A stretch of DNA of 64,000 bases from Hysterangium stoloniferum (Eukaryota; Basidiomycota; Agaricomycetes; Hysterangiales; Hysterangiaceae), in NCBI GenBank assembly GCA_015178975.1, contig WHVD01000026.1, forward strand, positions 124,001 to 188,000, written 5' to 3'. This document shows positions 30,515 to 42,841 of the stretch, piece by piece (the first letter of the stretch is position 1; every line of letters begins with the position of its first letter). The translations under genes were made by a program, and so were the position numbers. The notes below the pieces were generated by a model that saw only the letters and a program-made list of their open reading frames with translations, did no database searches and was not told where the DNA came from.

Positions 30515-31330
30515 AGTGAGTGATAACTCCACTAAGAGGTTATGTGTTTGGAGGTATAACTATATATAGTATGCCTCGCGTAGTGGGAACTATACAGTTC
30601 CCCAATATGTACTATGTTCCAGCTTACCAAATATGGCTTATGTAACGCCGTTACTTCAACAGTATTCTAACAGGGAAGCCAGCTTATGCAAACTGGGGTT
30701 TTGAAATGGTCTTTCGTATTCGAGTCCCCACGTCAAACCTTTCTCAACGATTTGGTGTTGGAAATTCGAGATCTGATCTACCCATCGCCAATGGGAGCAG
30801 CCCAAGGTCCTGTCGATTCTCATCGGTGCTAAGGCTAAGTCATATCTCGACTATGGCAACTTTGTAGAAGTCTGACGCATCCTCCGCTCGGCTCATTGCC
30901 GATTTGCCACTTTTGGAAGTTTTGTGGTTATCATTCCTCAGCATCGACGAACGACGCAAACATGATCGGCTCTGAGCTTGTTATCGAGTACTGAGATTCC
31001 AGTCCCTCTCAGTCCCCGGCCCTCATCCACTATTTATTGCAAATGTCCAGACATTCCAGCTTCTGATCAGGCATGATCCTTTCAGTGTGTCACTTTCCTA
31101 AACAAACCGGAAGTCCAAACACAAAAACAGTTAGTATTCATCATTCAATGAATGTCGGGAAGTCATAAGGGCAAATGTAGAATTACGATGTAGAGAAGGT
31201 GAAGGTGGACCTCTACTTATTTGTGAGCACACAAACAACTAAACTACTGTTGAAATTTTGGCCATTCGGTAATAATCTCAACATGATGACACTTGTGGGT
31301 CCTAATATATTTCGCAGTAACACTAAGATA
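30515..31330. other. Dispersed repeats, no supported gene
   Basis: 30515-30660 is an inverted copy of 7855-7990. 30990-31190 resembles the reverse complement of 18660-18960. Confidence 0.4.
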
Positions 31331-34299
31331 TAGGCTGTCAGGAACCAACACCTTTATGTAAGCATGTTAGGGTTAAGGTTAGTGGCCAAACTGAGGTGAC
31401 AAAAATTTTCAGAAGTTGGAGGAGGGCCGAGGGAGCTCTGGCAGAGTATATTGTTTTGTATTACAATAAACTAATTACAATGTTGAAATAGATTTTTTAA
31501 CTTCATTCATAATGTCTGAAGGAAGGACACAATGTCCCCGATATTTCCGATTAGCCCACATGGCCTCCGCACCAGTCAGGCCCTTTGAATAACCATCAAT
31601 AAATTGTGCAGCTCAGTTGGCATATCTACATGCAACTTAAAGTAATCCATTGGCCACAAAGTAATGCTCACCGTTGAATTTGAAGCAAGGGAATGCTATC
31701 CAAACACTCTAGCACCCTCTTTTCCATTTCATTGATGGTTGCTGGCTGGGTGTGGAAGCCACGAAAGCAAAAGTTGACAGCACCCCAATATTGCTCAATG
31801 AAATTTAACTCACAATGATATTTAGATAGAAATCGCAAATGTGCCCCCTCAAGGTGATGAGCTCTTCAAGTTGTGACTTCTGCACAATGAAATCAGGCTG
31901 AGTAAATAGAAGTCGCCAGCAGCAACAATCTGTCTGCCCAGGTTCGCATTTGAAGCCCTCACATAGAGCCAGAAGATTCCCTGTCATAGGCCAAAGTCCA
32001 CGCTCCCAGATGATCTGCTCCATGCCCTTAAAATAGCCAGGGTATTGGGGATGATCAATTGGAAAATAAAATTCTTGAATTTGCCCATTTGAAAGCACAG
32101 TTGGTCACATGCAGGGACCATCTTTATGGTGTGTCCATCCATTATTTGGGTTCTTGGGCATTCTGTGGGCTGAAATTGCATCTGGCACACATTTTTGATG
32201 ACTCGGAGCATTATCAAAGAGAAACAATCCAGTTGCAAATCTAGATGTACGGTCTTCAAAAATGTCAATAGCCTTGTCAACTTGCTTCAAGAGATCATCT
32301 GCATCAAAGTAGCCAATTTTTTCCAGCCTTGAAAATGACACAAGCCTCTCTTTCAGTAGGTAATAAGATACAATCATAATTAGATAATTAGATAACGCAC
32401 TCAGTTCCATCCTTGCTCATCAAACGGCCCCACTCTGATGTCAAAAAATCAGAGATCATGATTGATGTCCCATCACCTTTCCTTTCAGGCTTTGCTTTTT
32501 TGTTTGTATGCCAATGGTTTTGTTTCATTGCCATCATGGTCCCATGTATACATCCGAGGTGTGTATTGAGTCAAAAAACGCATGACAAACTGTTGACAAT
32601 AGGCAACAACATCCTCCCTTTCGTGACCATCAATGTACAACCCTTTCTTCTTCTGTGAGTAATGCCATCCAAATTGTTTCAACCACTGCCACCCAGTACA
32701 TTCTGATATTTGACACTTCTCAATCCCTGCTGCTGACAGTAGGTCCTGGATTTCTTTGCTAGCCACCACCTCAACAACATCTGCAGCTTTAATGAATGTA
32801 TTCTTGGCACGTTTGGCAAGTTGCAGTTGAATTTCAAGTGAAATATCTTCATCTGCAAGGATACTAGAGCATGATCCTTTGTAACGATGAACTGGGAGCT
32901 TCCCAGAGCTGATAAACTGGTGAATCCATTCTCGAATGGTTCTTGCATGGTATATCCCCTGTCCTTGTGACTTTGAAACTGTTAAAGATGCCTGTCTCCA
33001 TGTGTAGGACAGCTCGGAATCAAGATACAAGTTCAAGGTACCAGCCATTGCTGTAATGCGAGCCCAGAAGAAGACATCAATTTTTGTGTCTTTACTTTTT
33101 ATAGTCAACATTGCCAGTGTACGTCGGAGTGCAGGAAAGTTCTTGTAGTTTAGCATGTTCAGGGCACGATCCACCTGCATATCTTCACTGTCATCATGAG
33201 GCCGTTTCCCATTCCTCAGGTCTTGCAACATGCTAGCAATGACCTCTTGGCAACATTGGTTTTCTATTTCTCTCCATCAGATCTAGGCTTTTGTCATTGC
33301 CTTTCTGCTCACCTGCCCATGAGTCTATTGTGGTTTTGGATCCATTCTCACCTTCCGACAAACCTGACTCCACCACCCCTGGCTGGATTTCATTCTCAGA
33401 CTTGGGCTCCTCAGATTCCTGTCAAAGCATTGCTATCACATCTGGTTCAATATCCAGGCAGTGAGGGGCTGCAGAAGTTTTCTGAAACCGGTCTTTCACT
33501 GAGTGGAAACCCTTCCATGCAAGCTCACGACCTATCAGCTGGAAACATCGCTTTGTTCTTGTTGAATTGCCATGGTATTGTTTCAGCCTCTTTCTGCCCC
33601 TTTCTCACTCCCTCTCTGCTGCAAGTGCAAGATCATGTGCCTTCTGCAGGGTGGATGAGAACCATTCCAATGCCGAAATCTCCTGGATCTCAGGAACCTC
33701 TCCCTCCTCCTCATCCTCTGAACCTGACTCAGAACTCTCATCTTCATCATCAACCATGGCTGTGTCTCTCAGGACACCACTAATATCATGGAGCTTGGGA
33801 TCAACTTCACCATTGTGACAAGACCACATGTTTGAAGTGTTGTGTGATTCTGGGTGTGGGAGAGCTGCAGGGATGGTCTCCTCATCTGGAACTGCATCAA
33901 CAGATGCCTTTTTTGTAAATTTGTGTAGATTTTCAGCTGGAGCACAGTCTGCCCTTGTTTTCCTGGGCATTTTCTGTCTTTTTTGCCCTTGTTCATTGGT
34001 TTCTGCCAGTGCTTATATATCACATGATTGTGTTAGTAAGCAGCCAAATCTGTGATGTACCAATTGTGAAAATGCTTGCTTCGGTCCTAAAATACATTTA
34101 GAGGTTGAAAAACAAATAAAAAAGTTTTGGTCTTCTGTGTAAGATCCACGAAGGATATTGAGATTCTGACTCCTAGGAACTCATCAGAAACACCCTAGGC
34201 ACCTTTCCCAGAGCTCAGAATGGTTTCACAGAGATGTGGTGGGGAGGAGTTGCTGTCATCATTGTTGCTTACATAAAGGTGTTGGTTCCTGACAGCCTG
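31331..34299 (-). mobile_element. TA-flanked DNA transposon (Tc1/mariner-like DDE), 2.97 kb
   Basis: Terminal inverted repeats of 34 bp, [T/C]AGGCTGTCAGGAACCAAC continuing to ATGTAAGCA, lie at 31331-31364 and 34266-34299 and match perfectly apart from the first base. TA lies immediately outside both ends (31329-31330, 34300-34301). It encodes one decayed transposase on the minus strand. Confidence 0.85.
31500..33970 (-). pseudogene. DDE transposase, decayed
   Basis: The reading order on the minus strand is an acidic N-terminus (33970-33605, MPRKTRADC... DDEDESSESGSEDEEEGE), a linker with KGFHSVKDRFQ, then an HTH-containing part (33231-32485; HARTIREWIHQFISSGKLP), then the catalytic part. The catalytic part has FATGLFLFDNAPSHQK (32230 area), the GCKCEPG...CCCWRLLF-type cysteine cluster (31900-31950) and IEQYWGAVNF (about 31780), supplying the Asp and Glu. 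Breaks are TGA codons at about 33605 and in AIAML-stop-QESEE near 33427, a frame change near 33240, and further changes near 32485-32410 and 32100. This transposase type is abundant in Agaricomycetes. No longer functional. Confidence 0.75.
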
Positions 34300-34301
34300 T
34301 A

Positions 34302-34936
34302 TCTTACATAGTTCTGCATAGTAGCTTAGTAATACCCAATGCTTTTTGCTCACGTCCACAGGTGTATTCCCAAGCCAAAGGGCAATTTTATCACATGCTC
34401 AACATTTTTATGGCGAATTCTTGAAACTGCCACTTGCATTGATTGCAGGATCATTGATTTACAAATCCTTCCTATGTGTACTTACATGAATGACCTAGTG
34501 CAGGTCCTCAGGTCAGCCCAGCCTGTGACTCTGTGGAGGTCACCATACCTGCCATTTGGTGGTGTTTCAAGTGGAAGTCGTTTACAAAGAGAAAGGGAGA
34601 ATGGGTGTATGCTTGGTTGTTGTGCACAATCTAGAATGCTTACTACAGTAGGCACTTTTTTGGTCTCCGCACCAGGTCCTTAATATGTCATGGGTGTCAT
34701 TGCTCCCAGCTTACTGGCGACATCTTCAGCCATCCTCACAGTACCTCTGGCATGTCCTCCCATATGATACTGCTGCACTCATCAATGACAACGAGCCCAC
34801 GTTCTAGTCTTCCTGAAGGGCCCACCCGGCAGAGTTTAGGATTTCATACGGCTCTTAACTAGTGAATAAGCTCTATACAACATAATATATGTATATTAGC
34901 TAGTTTTATATTTTATATTGTTAACAAACATACCAT
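34302..34936. other. Unassigned; possible helicase fragment at 34680-34815 (-)
   Basis: The minus strand near 34740-34815 reads GRLERGLVVIDECSSIIWED, which looks like a Walker B (IDEC) motif of a helicase. No other helicase motif is found nearby, so it is at best a fragment. Confidence 0.3.
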
Positions 34937-36549
34937 TATTACAGCTGTTCCGGATATGTAGTGCAGAGTTTGAAAATCAATAAAAAAGTTCCACTTTGGT
35001 CCCAAAAATAAATTGCCTTGTAACTCCATAACGGAGAGGAAGTGAGATATAATAATTTGTATTGAACATATATATATATGGGGCAAGCTATTCCTATAAT
35101 CAGAATTTCTTATTTCCTGTTATTTAACATTTAGACCTCTGTCAAAGAATCAGCTCCTCCGCTGCAATTGAACACTTGTTTAGGTTGAAACCCAGGGAGA
35201 ATAATATGACATATTATATATAAAAGTCTAAATAAGAATGGATGCTTATAAAGTATGGAATGTATGTTAAGTTTTCATGGTGCTGTTCCTAGACCATATA
35301 ACTTTCCGTTTGTCTGAGTGAGGTGGCAGTACTCGTTGTAAACAGATAAGGACTAAACATATACAAATAGACCTTATATAATCCAAAATATGTGGTGAAT
35401 TCCCAACCGCAGCAACCCAAGCCCTAATGCTCGTGATCCCTTGCTAACCCAAATCCCAGAAAAGTCAACACACGAGCATAAGGGGCTTGCAGTGACCATC
35501 CCACTCCCTCAAACAGATATCCATACCATCCAAGTCTCCCCACAGCCCGAGCACTCCCTGAAGTTCAGCAACTCCCAATCTGAACCAAAATGCCTCTACC
35601 ATGAATAGCAAGCCTCCCAGTCCAAGCTCCCTCACTGCAACTCCCATTCCTAGTCAATCCCAAATCTCATTATGGGAAGTGTGATGGCAGATGGCGATGT
35701 CTAAACAGTGATCCAGGACAAACTTGATCTGGCTCAGTATTCTGCACAGTCCTTCGTGCTGGCGGCGAAAGTTGATTGTTTATGAGTGATAAGTCTCATG
35801 TGGTGTGTGAGAATGACGATGGAATGTGAGTGGTGGTATGCGAAGGGTGAAATCCGTGCGACAAATGACGGTGCGCAGAATGGCGATTTGTAGCAACGAG
35901 ATCAAAGGTGGTCTGTACAGCACCTAGCTTTGGTTAACGGTAGCTAGCCATGATCTGTTTATGTTAAGTTTTCGTGGTGCTGTTCCTAGACCATATAGCT
36001 TTCCATTTGTCTGAGTGAGGTGGCAGTACTCATTGTAAATGGATAAGGACTAAACATATACAAATAGACCTTATATAATCCAAAATACGCGGTGAATTCC
36101 CAACCGCAGCGACCCGAGCCCTAATGCTCGTGATCCCTCGCTAACCCAAATCCCAGAAAAGTCAACAATGTAGGGAACGGTGACACTTATATGCTGCATT
36201 AGTGTAGGTCTGGCCTTTCCCTACATTCTGTCCCATATAGGCATCCATTCTTGTTTATACTTTTATATATAATATACAATATTATTCTCCCCAAGTTTCA
36301 AACAGAAAAAGTGTGTAATTGTGGTGGAGGAGCTGATTCTTTAACAGAGGTCCAAATGTTAAATAAGAGGAAATGAGAAATTCTGAGTCTAGGAATAGCT
36401 TGCCCCATATATATATATGGTGAATACAAAGTGTTATATCTTACTTCCTCCCCATTATGGAGTTACATGGCAATTTATTTTTGGGACCAAAGCAGAATTT
36501 TTTTATTGATTTTCAAGCTCCGCACTACGTACCCGGAACAAGCTGTAAA
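34937..36549. mobile_element. Foldback element with ~300-bp inverted arms, split by an LTR element
   Basis: The ends are TACAGCTGTTCCGGATATGT and the reverse complement of TACAGCTTGTTCCGGGTACG. The arms (34937 to about 35246, and about 36236 to 36549) share tttggtcccaaaaataaattgcc, ggggcaagctattcctata and tattctcc. Without the 903-bp LTR element and one target duplication it is about 705 bp, without ORFs. TA adjoins the ends. Confidence 0.65.
35265..36167. mobile_element. Small LTR element (TRIM-like), 903 bp
   Basis: Two LTRs (35265-35471, 207 bp; 35962-36167, 206 bp) begin TGTTAAGTTTTC and end AAAAGTCAACA. A perfect ATGTA duplication flanks the element (35260-35264, 36168-36172). The 490-bp interior has no significant ORF, and no convincing primer-binding site or polypurine tract is seen in either orientation, so strand is open. 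The LTRs have ttatataatcc and no tRNA-like fold. Confidence 0.88.
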
Positions 36550-37059
36550 TGATCCTATCCTAGTCTTTTCTCACATGTGCCCGATATTGAGTGTATACAT
36601 TTTCCTGCCCCCCTTTCAATGAGAAGGGGCGACTAGAAGTAAATACACTGCATAGTGCGAAGAGTGAGTAATAAGAAATATGCTATAGGTACAGATAGCC
36701 GAGGTACTACAGACCACGATTTACACTATATAATATATACATGACCTTGACTCTGGGGCAGAGTCCGCTCACGATCATAAACCATACCTATCGAGCATTA
36801 TAACGACAAATCACCCCCGCCTACAAACGCGTACGCTTAATACTCGTACGCCAAGCTTTTTCTCACGTGGGCCGGATATTTTCCATGTAAGCGAATGGGC
36901 CTCTAAATAAACGCATCAGGGGCCGTCCGCCTCGCCATCTACTAACACGTCTTGCTCTTCGATGCCAGGAAAAGGTGGACCGTTGACATTTGGAGGCAGA
37001 CCTGTGCGTGCGCGTAATTCTTAATATTATGTGGACGTTCCCCGAACAATGAATACTGC
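36550..37059. other. Intergenic, no supported gene
   Basis: Nothing recognised beyond short frames. Confidence 0.3.
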
Positions 37060-37345
37060 GTATTAGGTTTCAATGAGATCATGTCTCTCGTCTGGATCAT
37101 AAATGAAAAGCTTCCTGCCCAAATCACGCCCGGCAGCCTCAGTGCTGCCACTTGGGGAGGCGTAGTATTCATTGTCGTCCCCATATGACCCTCTTCATCG
37201 TTCCTGAAAGCGAGTCACAGGATGTCATGATAGGATACGACATGGACGTCCCTGCAAAAAAAAGGAGCTGGTCGATGAATTCATAGTATGTCGGACTCAG
37301 AGGACACGAAGCTTCCCGTGTCAAGGGGTATTGGGAGAAGTGAGC
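37060..37345 (-). pseudogene. CYWFA-family relic with internal deletion
   Basis: The minus strand gives, at the 5' side (37345 to about 37220), an N-terminal SPNTP(L)DTG...CPL...YYEFIDQLL-like piece. It is joined directly to the C-terminal piece AAGRDLGRKLFIYDPDERHD (37150-37080). The central two thirds, including CYWFA, are deleted. Confidence 0.5.
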
Positions 37346-38599
37346 GGGAGTCGTCTGCGGGCTAGGGATTGTCTTTTTAAAAGTTGTGCTTTGTAATACT
37401 TTAATTTCTTATGTGCAAAAAAAACAACCACGAGGTAGTATGATCTTTGGCCATCTATAAGCCCAGGCACCCATGGCTGTAAAGGCCTATGAATTGCCTA
37501 TGTGGCGTCACATAGAGCTTATTTTCATCACAGAGTAGACAGTAGAAGTCAACTCCGTTGTTGCTATTTCTCGGTGAAGTTGGTGATATTTTAATCACCA
37601 CCTGATTCGAACCGCACTCTACGGGTCTCAGCTAATGCCGCTCATTAGACAGCGATAATTCAATGTCTTCTAGAGTCCAACCAATGCTTGAAAAAAAATA
37701 CAAAGAAGCGGAAGGTACAGTAGTTATCCGTCAAGTTTGTTGAGCAGCTTGATTTGACGAGTACGCTAACTTATGCAATAGTATAACTTGGAAGAGTTGT
37801 TTCAACAATTAGGACAAAATTTCACACGTAATTCCCAGTATCTCTGCTTTTACAGCAATTTTATCGCTTCATATCGAGTCGCGACAGGTGTGTAAGTGTA
37901 TTATAAGTCCTCGAATTTCCGATATATACATCGATATAACCTTCAAGCTAGCACGTGGGTTCTGTTGGATATTAGGTTTGCGAGTCACGAGGAGCTCGAG
38001 ACCATCCGGGGATGTTTGACCGGATTGATAAGCGGGTCACTAGGTATATAAGGATGAGGCATGTATTGTCTTACCCTTCCACTCGTATGAGTTACCGCCA
38101 TCTTGCCCCGCCAAGCGGAATGCCATTCGGTCTTCAAAAAAACACCAACCCTCCCAACACTTTCAATATGGCTATTAGATGCTCTCAGCTCTAATCAAGA
38201 TCTCAATCGACGGTTGGATAGTGGTTGCTGCGGTTGTCCTCAAGATTCAAGTGCATTCCTAGAATATTCGCTCATCAGATTATTCTGATAACACATTCTC
38301 TCAGGCTGGCCAATATCTTTACATGTCTTGGGTCGGGAAGCATCTGAGGAATGTCACCATCCATTACTGGCCTCTGCTGTGTTTTTAAAAGTGATGCACA
38401 AGAAGCCACTTGATAGCTTTTGGCTCCACTACGATGGAAATTTCTGACAATTCTCTGTGACTATCTACTTGCTTGGCTGAATATGTTGTTTTGAACTGAA
38501 ATCTCAATTGTTCCTCGGACTGGAAGAGGTCTTGACTTTGATACGGCAGTTACTTATACTTCCCCAGTTCTGAGATATGCCATATTCAGTGATTCTTCC
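37346..38599. other. Intergenic, no supported gene
   Basis: No gene. Near 37598-37660 the minus strand has a B-box-like GGTTCGAATC and a TAGCTGAGACC stretch, but no cloverleaf can be drawn. Confidence 0.3.
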
Positions 38600-38920
38600 C
38601 ACAATGTCTACTTCGGCACCAATCCGGTGTTCGTAGTGTGTATGCAGTCTGCTAGGCTACGGCATTTTACTCATACCTTTCTTTGGCTTAGTTATTCAAC
38701 TATTTTAAGAGGCCAAATCCCACGACGAGTTTCAGCAGCAGCTCTATGTACTCATTAGTTGCTTCGCGATAGCAAATTCCTTTCGCGGTCCTTGCCATAA
38801 GAATTCAAGATACAAACAGAATATATCATAGAACTACAAGCTCCAAATATCAATCTAATATTTCATACATGTCCATGTGGACTAGCGATCTTATTTTTAG
38901 AATAAGAAGAGAACTTGAAC
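38600..38920 (+). repeat. Further copy of the palindrome-arm repeat
   Basis: Gtagtgtgtatgcagtctgctaggctacgg and aatctaatatttcatacatgtccatgtggact resemble 23660-23700 and 24280-24310. A fragment of the repeat that makes up the large palindrome therefore also exists as a single copy here. Confidence 0.4.
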
Positions 38921-39083
38921 AGGGCCAGACACACAATCACTTATTACACGGATACACGATCAACGGCTGGGGCGCTGGTTCAAACACTGACTCGAGAATG
39001 GGCTATATCAATCCCTGCTACTCCCAATAATCCCTCCTTCCGGAATGAGAACATGACCTCGCTGGCCATTCTCTGCTCTGGGT

Positions 39084-39747
39084 TCACTGAAATCGCTTCG
39101 ATGACGGACGCGAGGGATCGTCCTTCTTCGCTTCTCCTTGTATTATGGTGTCGTGCATCGCGACTGGATCAGGGTGGAAAATATTCACGCCTCTGTACCG
39201 CCCTGAAACGTCTTTATCACCCCTTGTCTGCTTCACGGTGAAACAGTCCTCGACCATCTTCATGACCATTCCCGCAAACCAATAGCAAGAGCTGTCGAGA
39301 AGAGTGTATGACTCCTGGTACGCTGATACACTGGCGAGGATATGACAAAAGTCGACAGCGGGGAATGTATCACCTCCTGGCGAAGGATCGAAGAGGAGGC
39401 AGTATACTGTAGTGGCTGGATCTGGTTCGAACGAATTCAGCCAAGGTAGGCTGATCGAGGCTGATAGTGGTGTCCATCGCTGAGACAAAGTTGTTCGAAG
39501 AAAGTGTCCGATAAATATCAAGGGATGATGTTTCTTTCGGCATGCGCTCCACGACCAGGAAAGATAGAGACCGTTGTGGGCCTACGATTTCAGTAGCAAC
39601 AAATTCGTGCTCCCCTTTCGACCTTTCTTGTTTATACATGGTGACGGAGGAGACGAAATATGCATCTCGGAGGAGGTGCATATATGGGGTGATCAAATTG
39701 CAGAATATCTGAAGGAGTGGAAAAGTGGTAAATATATGATAAAACAA
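39084..39747 (-). pseudogene. Diverged CYWFA-family relic (subgroup 2), longest copy
   Basis: Two frames cover nearly the whole body. 39747-39370 has SKGEHEFVATEIVGPQRSLS, FLVVERMPKETSS and MDTTISLDQPTLAEFV. 39521-39084 has FPAVDFCHILASVSAYQESY, LLDSSCYWFAGMVMKMVED, DVSGRYRGVNIFHPDPVAM. They meet near 39400, so one frameshift breaks the gene. Retention of the CYWFAG core and of GEHEFVA shows that this and the pieces at 16676 and 29648 are an older branch of the same family. Confidence 0.65.
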
Positions 39748-40039
39748 CTCGGTTTGGATTGTAAATCACCTGAATGGCCGGCACGTTATTTGAGTTTTGA
39801 GCTGGTGAGGGTCAATTATGAGGAAGGTATTCCATCAGAGCTGGAGATGTCGTGTATTATACTCATTGCACCAAAGCTTGCACCCTTCCTTTTATTGTAC
39901 GGAGATTTCATATTTAGGTAAAATCAACTAATCAAGTAATATCCCAATATTACATAATATTATGGCGTGCCCGACGCCAGACGATGACCCGCTAACAGTA
40001 AGAAGTTCTGTGACAACAGGTGGTGGCCAGTCTTAAAAT

Positions 40040-40650
40040 CGTGAGATCCTGGTGCGACTCGCATCCGAGTGGTAAAACAGCTGCGATAACAAATTCGTAC
40101 TCCTCTTCGCATTTCTCTCCTTAAATATACCGCTGAAGGATATGTAAGCCTGTGGCTAGAGACTCATTCACGGGATGACTCGCAGAAGTGACGAGGTTAA
40201 TCAGCTTACATTATCTTCAGAAGAAAGGGAGATTTTCTTGCCCGCGGAGATGAATAAATAGTAGTCTCTCTAGAGAACCTGCAACCAGCGCTGACGTGGG
40301 TCGCTCAGCCTTGCAGACTTTGGTATTTGAATTCACGTCATATAAAATCTTCATTTCTAGAAAGAGCTAGTTCTGCTTAATTGTATATATATGGATAAGA
40401 TCTCTAGTTTGTATACTCATGGCCGTGATGTCTCACCTCTCCTCACGTAGCGCGTTGTTGCATCCTTCCACAGGCAAACAGATCAAACTAGTTGTTTTCT
40501 TAACTGAGAGCGCTGTATTCATGTTCAGTCTATGCAGTTTCGGTTGAATTTATGTCAATGCTCTTGGACAAGTCCCCCTCACATGGTCAATCAATATTCC
40601 TGGGCCTGATTAGCAATTGAGATATACCATGTGCTTAATATCACCGTGGA
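40040..40650. pseudogene. Cluster of small relics: CYWFA piece, subgroup-2 tail, M2 module
   Basis: 40050-40140 (-) holds the KKGEHEFVVAAVSPLGCES region. 40225-40330 holds the subgroup-2 3' end (gagatgaataaatagtagtctctctagag...cctgcaaccagcgctgacg, as at 29615-29660). 40440-40640 (-) holds the M2 fragment. The last two keep the pairing seen at 16-17 kb and 29-30 kb. Confidence 0.4.
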
Positions 40651-41517
40651 GAATGTGAGGTTTGTCGATAGTGGCCTATCCTTTGACGTCGCTAATATGT
40701 TAGAAAAACGGGGCAACACAGCAAACCTCTAACTGCGTCTCGCATTACAATCACCAAATCCATTTGTGGCAATTGTCTCCGCTTGATTATCCACCCATAT
40801 AATGGCCTTGTGGCAGCCGGAGACCCTGCCGCTACTACATGGAGTGCTTGGCCGTTCCTATATATGACTGTGACCGCTGCAACAATGCTGCCTTTAATTG
40901 AGCCATCGGAGGCACTTTATACCTGGACTTGACTGCAGCGTCCTCCCTAAGAACTGCCTTGCCGGATCGAGTACTTTGAGCTGTAAAATTTGCGTCCAAT
41001 GCTATGGTTTTTAGCTAGTTGAATGGACTCTGTTGAAGATCCCGTTATTCTTCGAATGGTCGTGCAAATCATGTACCTAGTGAATACAGGTAGAATTGCT
41101 ATTTGAATAGAGAAAGTGGTTTGATAGAGCGGAAAGGGATTTCGCCAATCGGAGACACTTTATATTTGTCTGCATCATCCCTAAGAACTTCTAAACCCTC
41201 GGCTCATGAATGGATTGGCGCAAGTAATTGGAACGGAAAATTGTTGCTTCTTTTTCTATCTTTCACTCTGTTGGATTTTGGGTGTGCTTATAACCTCCGA
41301 CCGAAGGCCAGCGCCTATCACGTAATCAGTTCACACGAGTCGTTAAGTTATCGGCGGGCTGTTGGTTGGCGTCATTCTCACTGGCCCTATTATGGAAGTT
41401 CACACGAGTCATGGAGGTTTGAACCACAGAAGCATGTGATTAGATGTGACAGTGGCCAATCTTCACGCTTTTTTTGCCTATGCCTTCTGAAATTCTTAGA
41501 TTAATGCTGAAGTCATG
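40651..41517. other. No supported gene
   Basis: The 133-aa frame at 41103-41504 has one hydrophobic stretch (KLLLLFLSFTLLDFG) but no family resemblance. It is possibly chance. Confidence 0.25.
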
Positions 41518-42198
41518 CCCTGCAGGCACCAACATACCCAACTAATCCCCTTGTCATACAATTATTGCCAGTGGAATGGGAACAGTGGCAGAAGGATAAT
41601 TTGGTGATGGGAAAGTGGGCAAAAACACACGAGTATAAATCAGGTATGTAACTTACATTCATGGCAATTTCCTGAAGACTTATTTTCCATCAGAACCTAA
41701 ATTTAGCTGGAAATGCAAGAAGGAATGGAGTCAACGCCTTGTTTGCAACCATAGTGGGATAAAGTGTGACCATTGAGATCCCAACCTTAGTCCTAGTAAG
41801 AAATGGAAGTGTAGACCTTCAATTAAGGTTGGCTGTGAGGCACATATCAACATTGAAAAACCTGTGGACTCTGACCGGCTTTTGGTGACCTATTATTGGC
41901 AGCATGGAGGGCATAGTATACAACATCAGTTTTGTCTCACGTCTTTTATTACCACTCACTTAAAATTAGATCCATCTTCCATTGAGGATATGTGAAATTC
42001 ACCAAATCCTGGAGAGGTTCGAGATTGGCTGGACAATAGGGTTTGTGACAGATTTGACACCAAGTCAATCAAAGCAATGCTTTGGTTATCATCAGAAGAG
42101 CTTTCTGAGGTATGTGATATTTTGGTTTAAATGATCAGCACATTTAGACATTGTTCTATATAGATTACCCCGGATGCTGTGATGTTGCCATATAGTAT

Positions 42199-42841
42199 TG
42201 TGAAGAGTCGATAGATTCTGACCGTTCAATATACGAAGAATAGTGTTTATTCAACTACTATTAGCAGGTATTGACCATACAGTACAATACCGTAGATTAC
42301 TAGACTGGCAGTACTAGTAAGGAGACACGCTATGCGTCACAAGAGCAACTGTACAGTTGCTCTTGACGGCTAGAATGAAAGAATGAAAGAGTTGACCTTC
42401 ACGGTACAACTCGTAGCTAGACGTAAGATAGATAATCAACGAGAAGCTGAATATCTAAAGTCAAGAGATAGTAGCATGAGTCGACTATGGTGTCGACGAG
42501 CGCAAAGACCTTAGAGTAGAACTCGACCTTCGCGGTTCGAGTCCAAAGTACGTTAGTATGCGAGAGAACACTACCTTTATAGGTAGTTGAGACGTTACCC
42601 TTGACACCTCTCGCTATTCGACGTCTGGGTCATTTACGAGGTGGTGTCTGCTGGGTAAAAGGTGTCTCTCGTTTGGCGCCGAGAGCGCCCATATGTATAC
42701 ACAAAGCTTCGAACTACAAAATAAGGGTATGCTCGAAATATAGAAAGAATGTAAAGCAAGAAAATAAAAGGTAACTAATAAAGTACTATAATCCAACTAT
42801 TATTCCTTAGTCCAATTATGCATATATGCATACCCTTCACA
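42199..42841 (-). mobile_element. Solo Gypsy LTR (643 bp) in the MULE
   Basis: Begins TGTGAAGAGTCGATAG and ends GCATACCCTTCACA, with a perfect AGTAT duplication (42194-42198, 42842-42846). Similar over its length to the LTRs of the Gypsy element at 44056. The MULE frame reads on across the duplication. Confidence 0.9.

Noticed and set aside
35265..36167. A tRNA-like gene in the LTRs of the 903-bp element, as in the TRIM.
   Set aside because: No A/B box pair or cloverleaf could be found on either strand of the 207-bp LTR.
37598..37660. tRNA-like minus-strand stretch with GGTTCGAATC and TAGCTGAGACC.
   Set aside because: The T stem does not pair (GTGCG against TCAGG) and no acceptor stem can be formed. 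At best a decayed relic.
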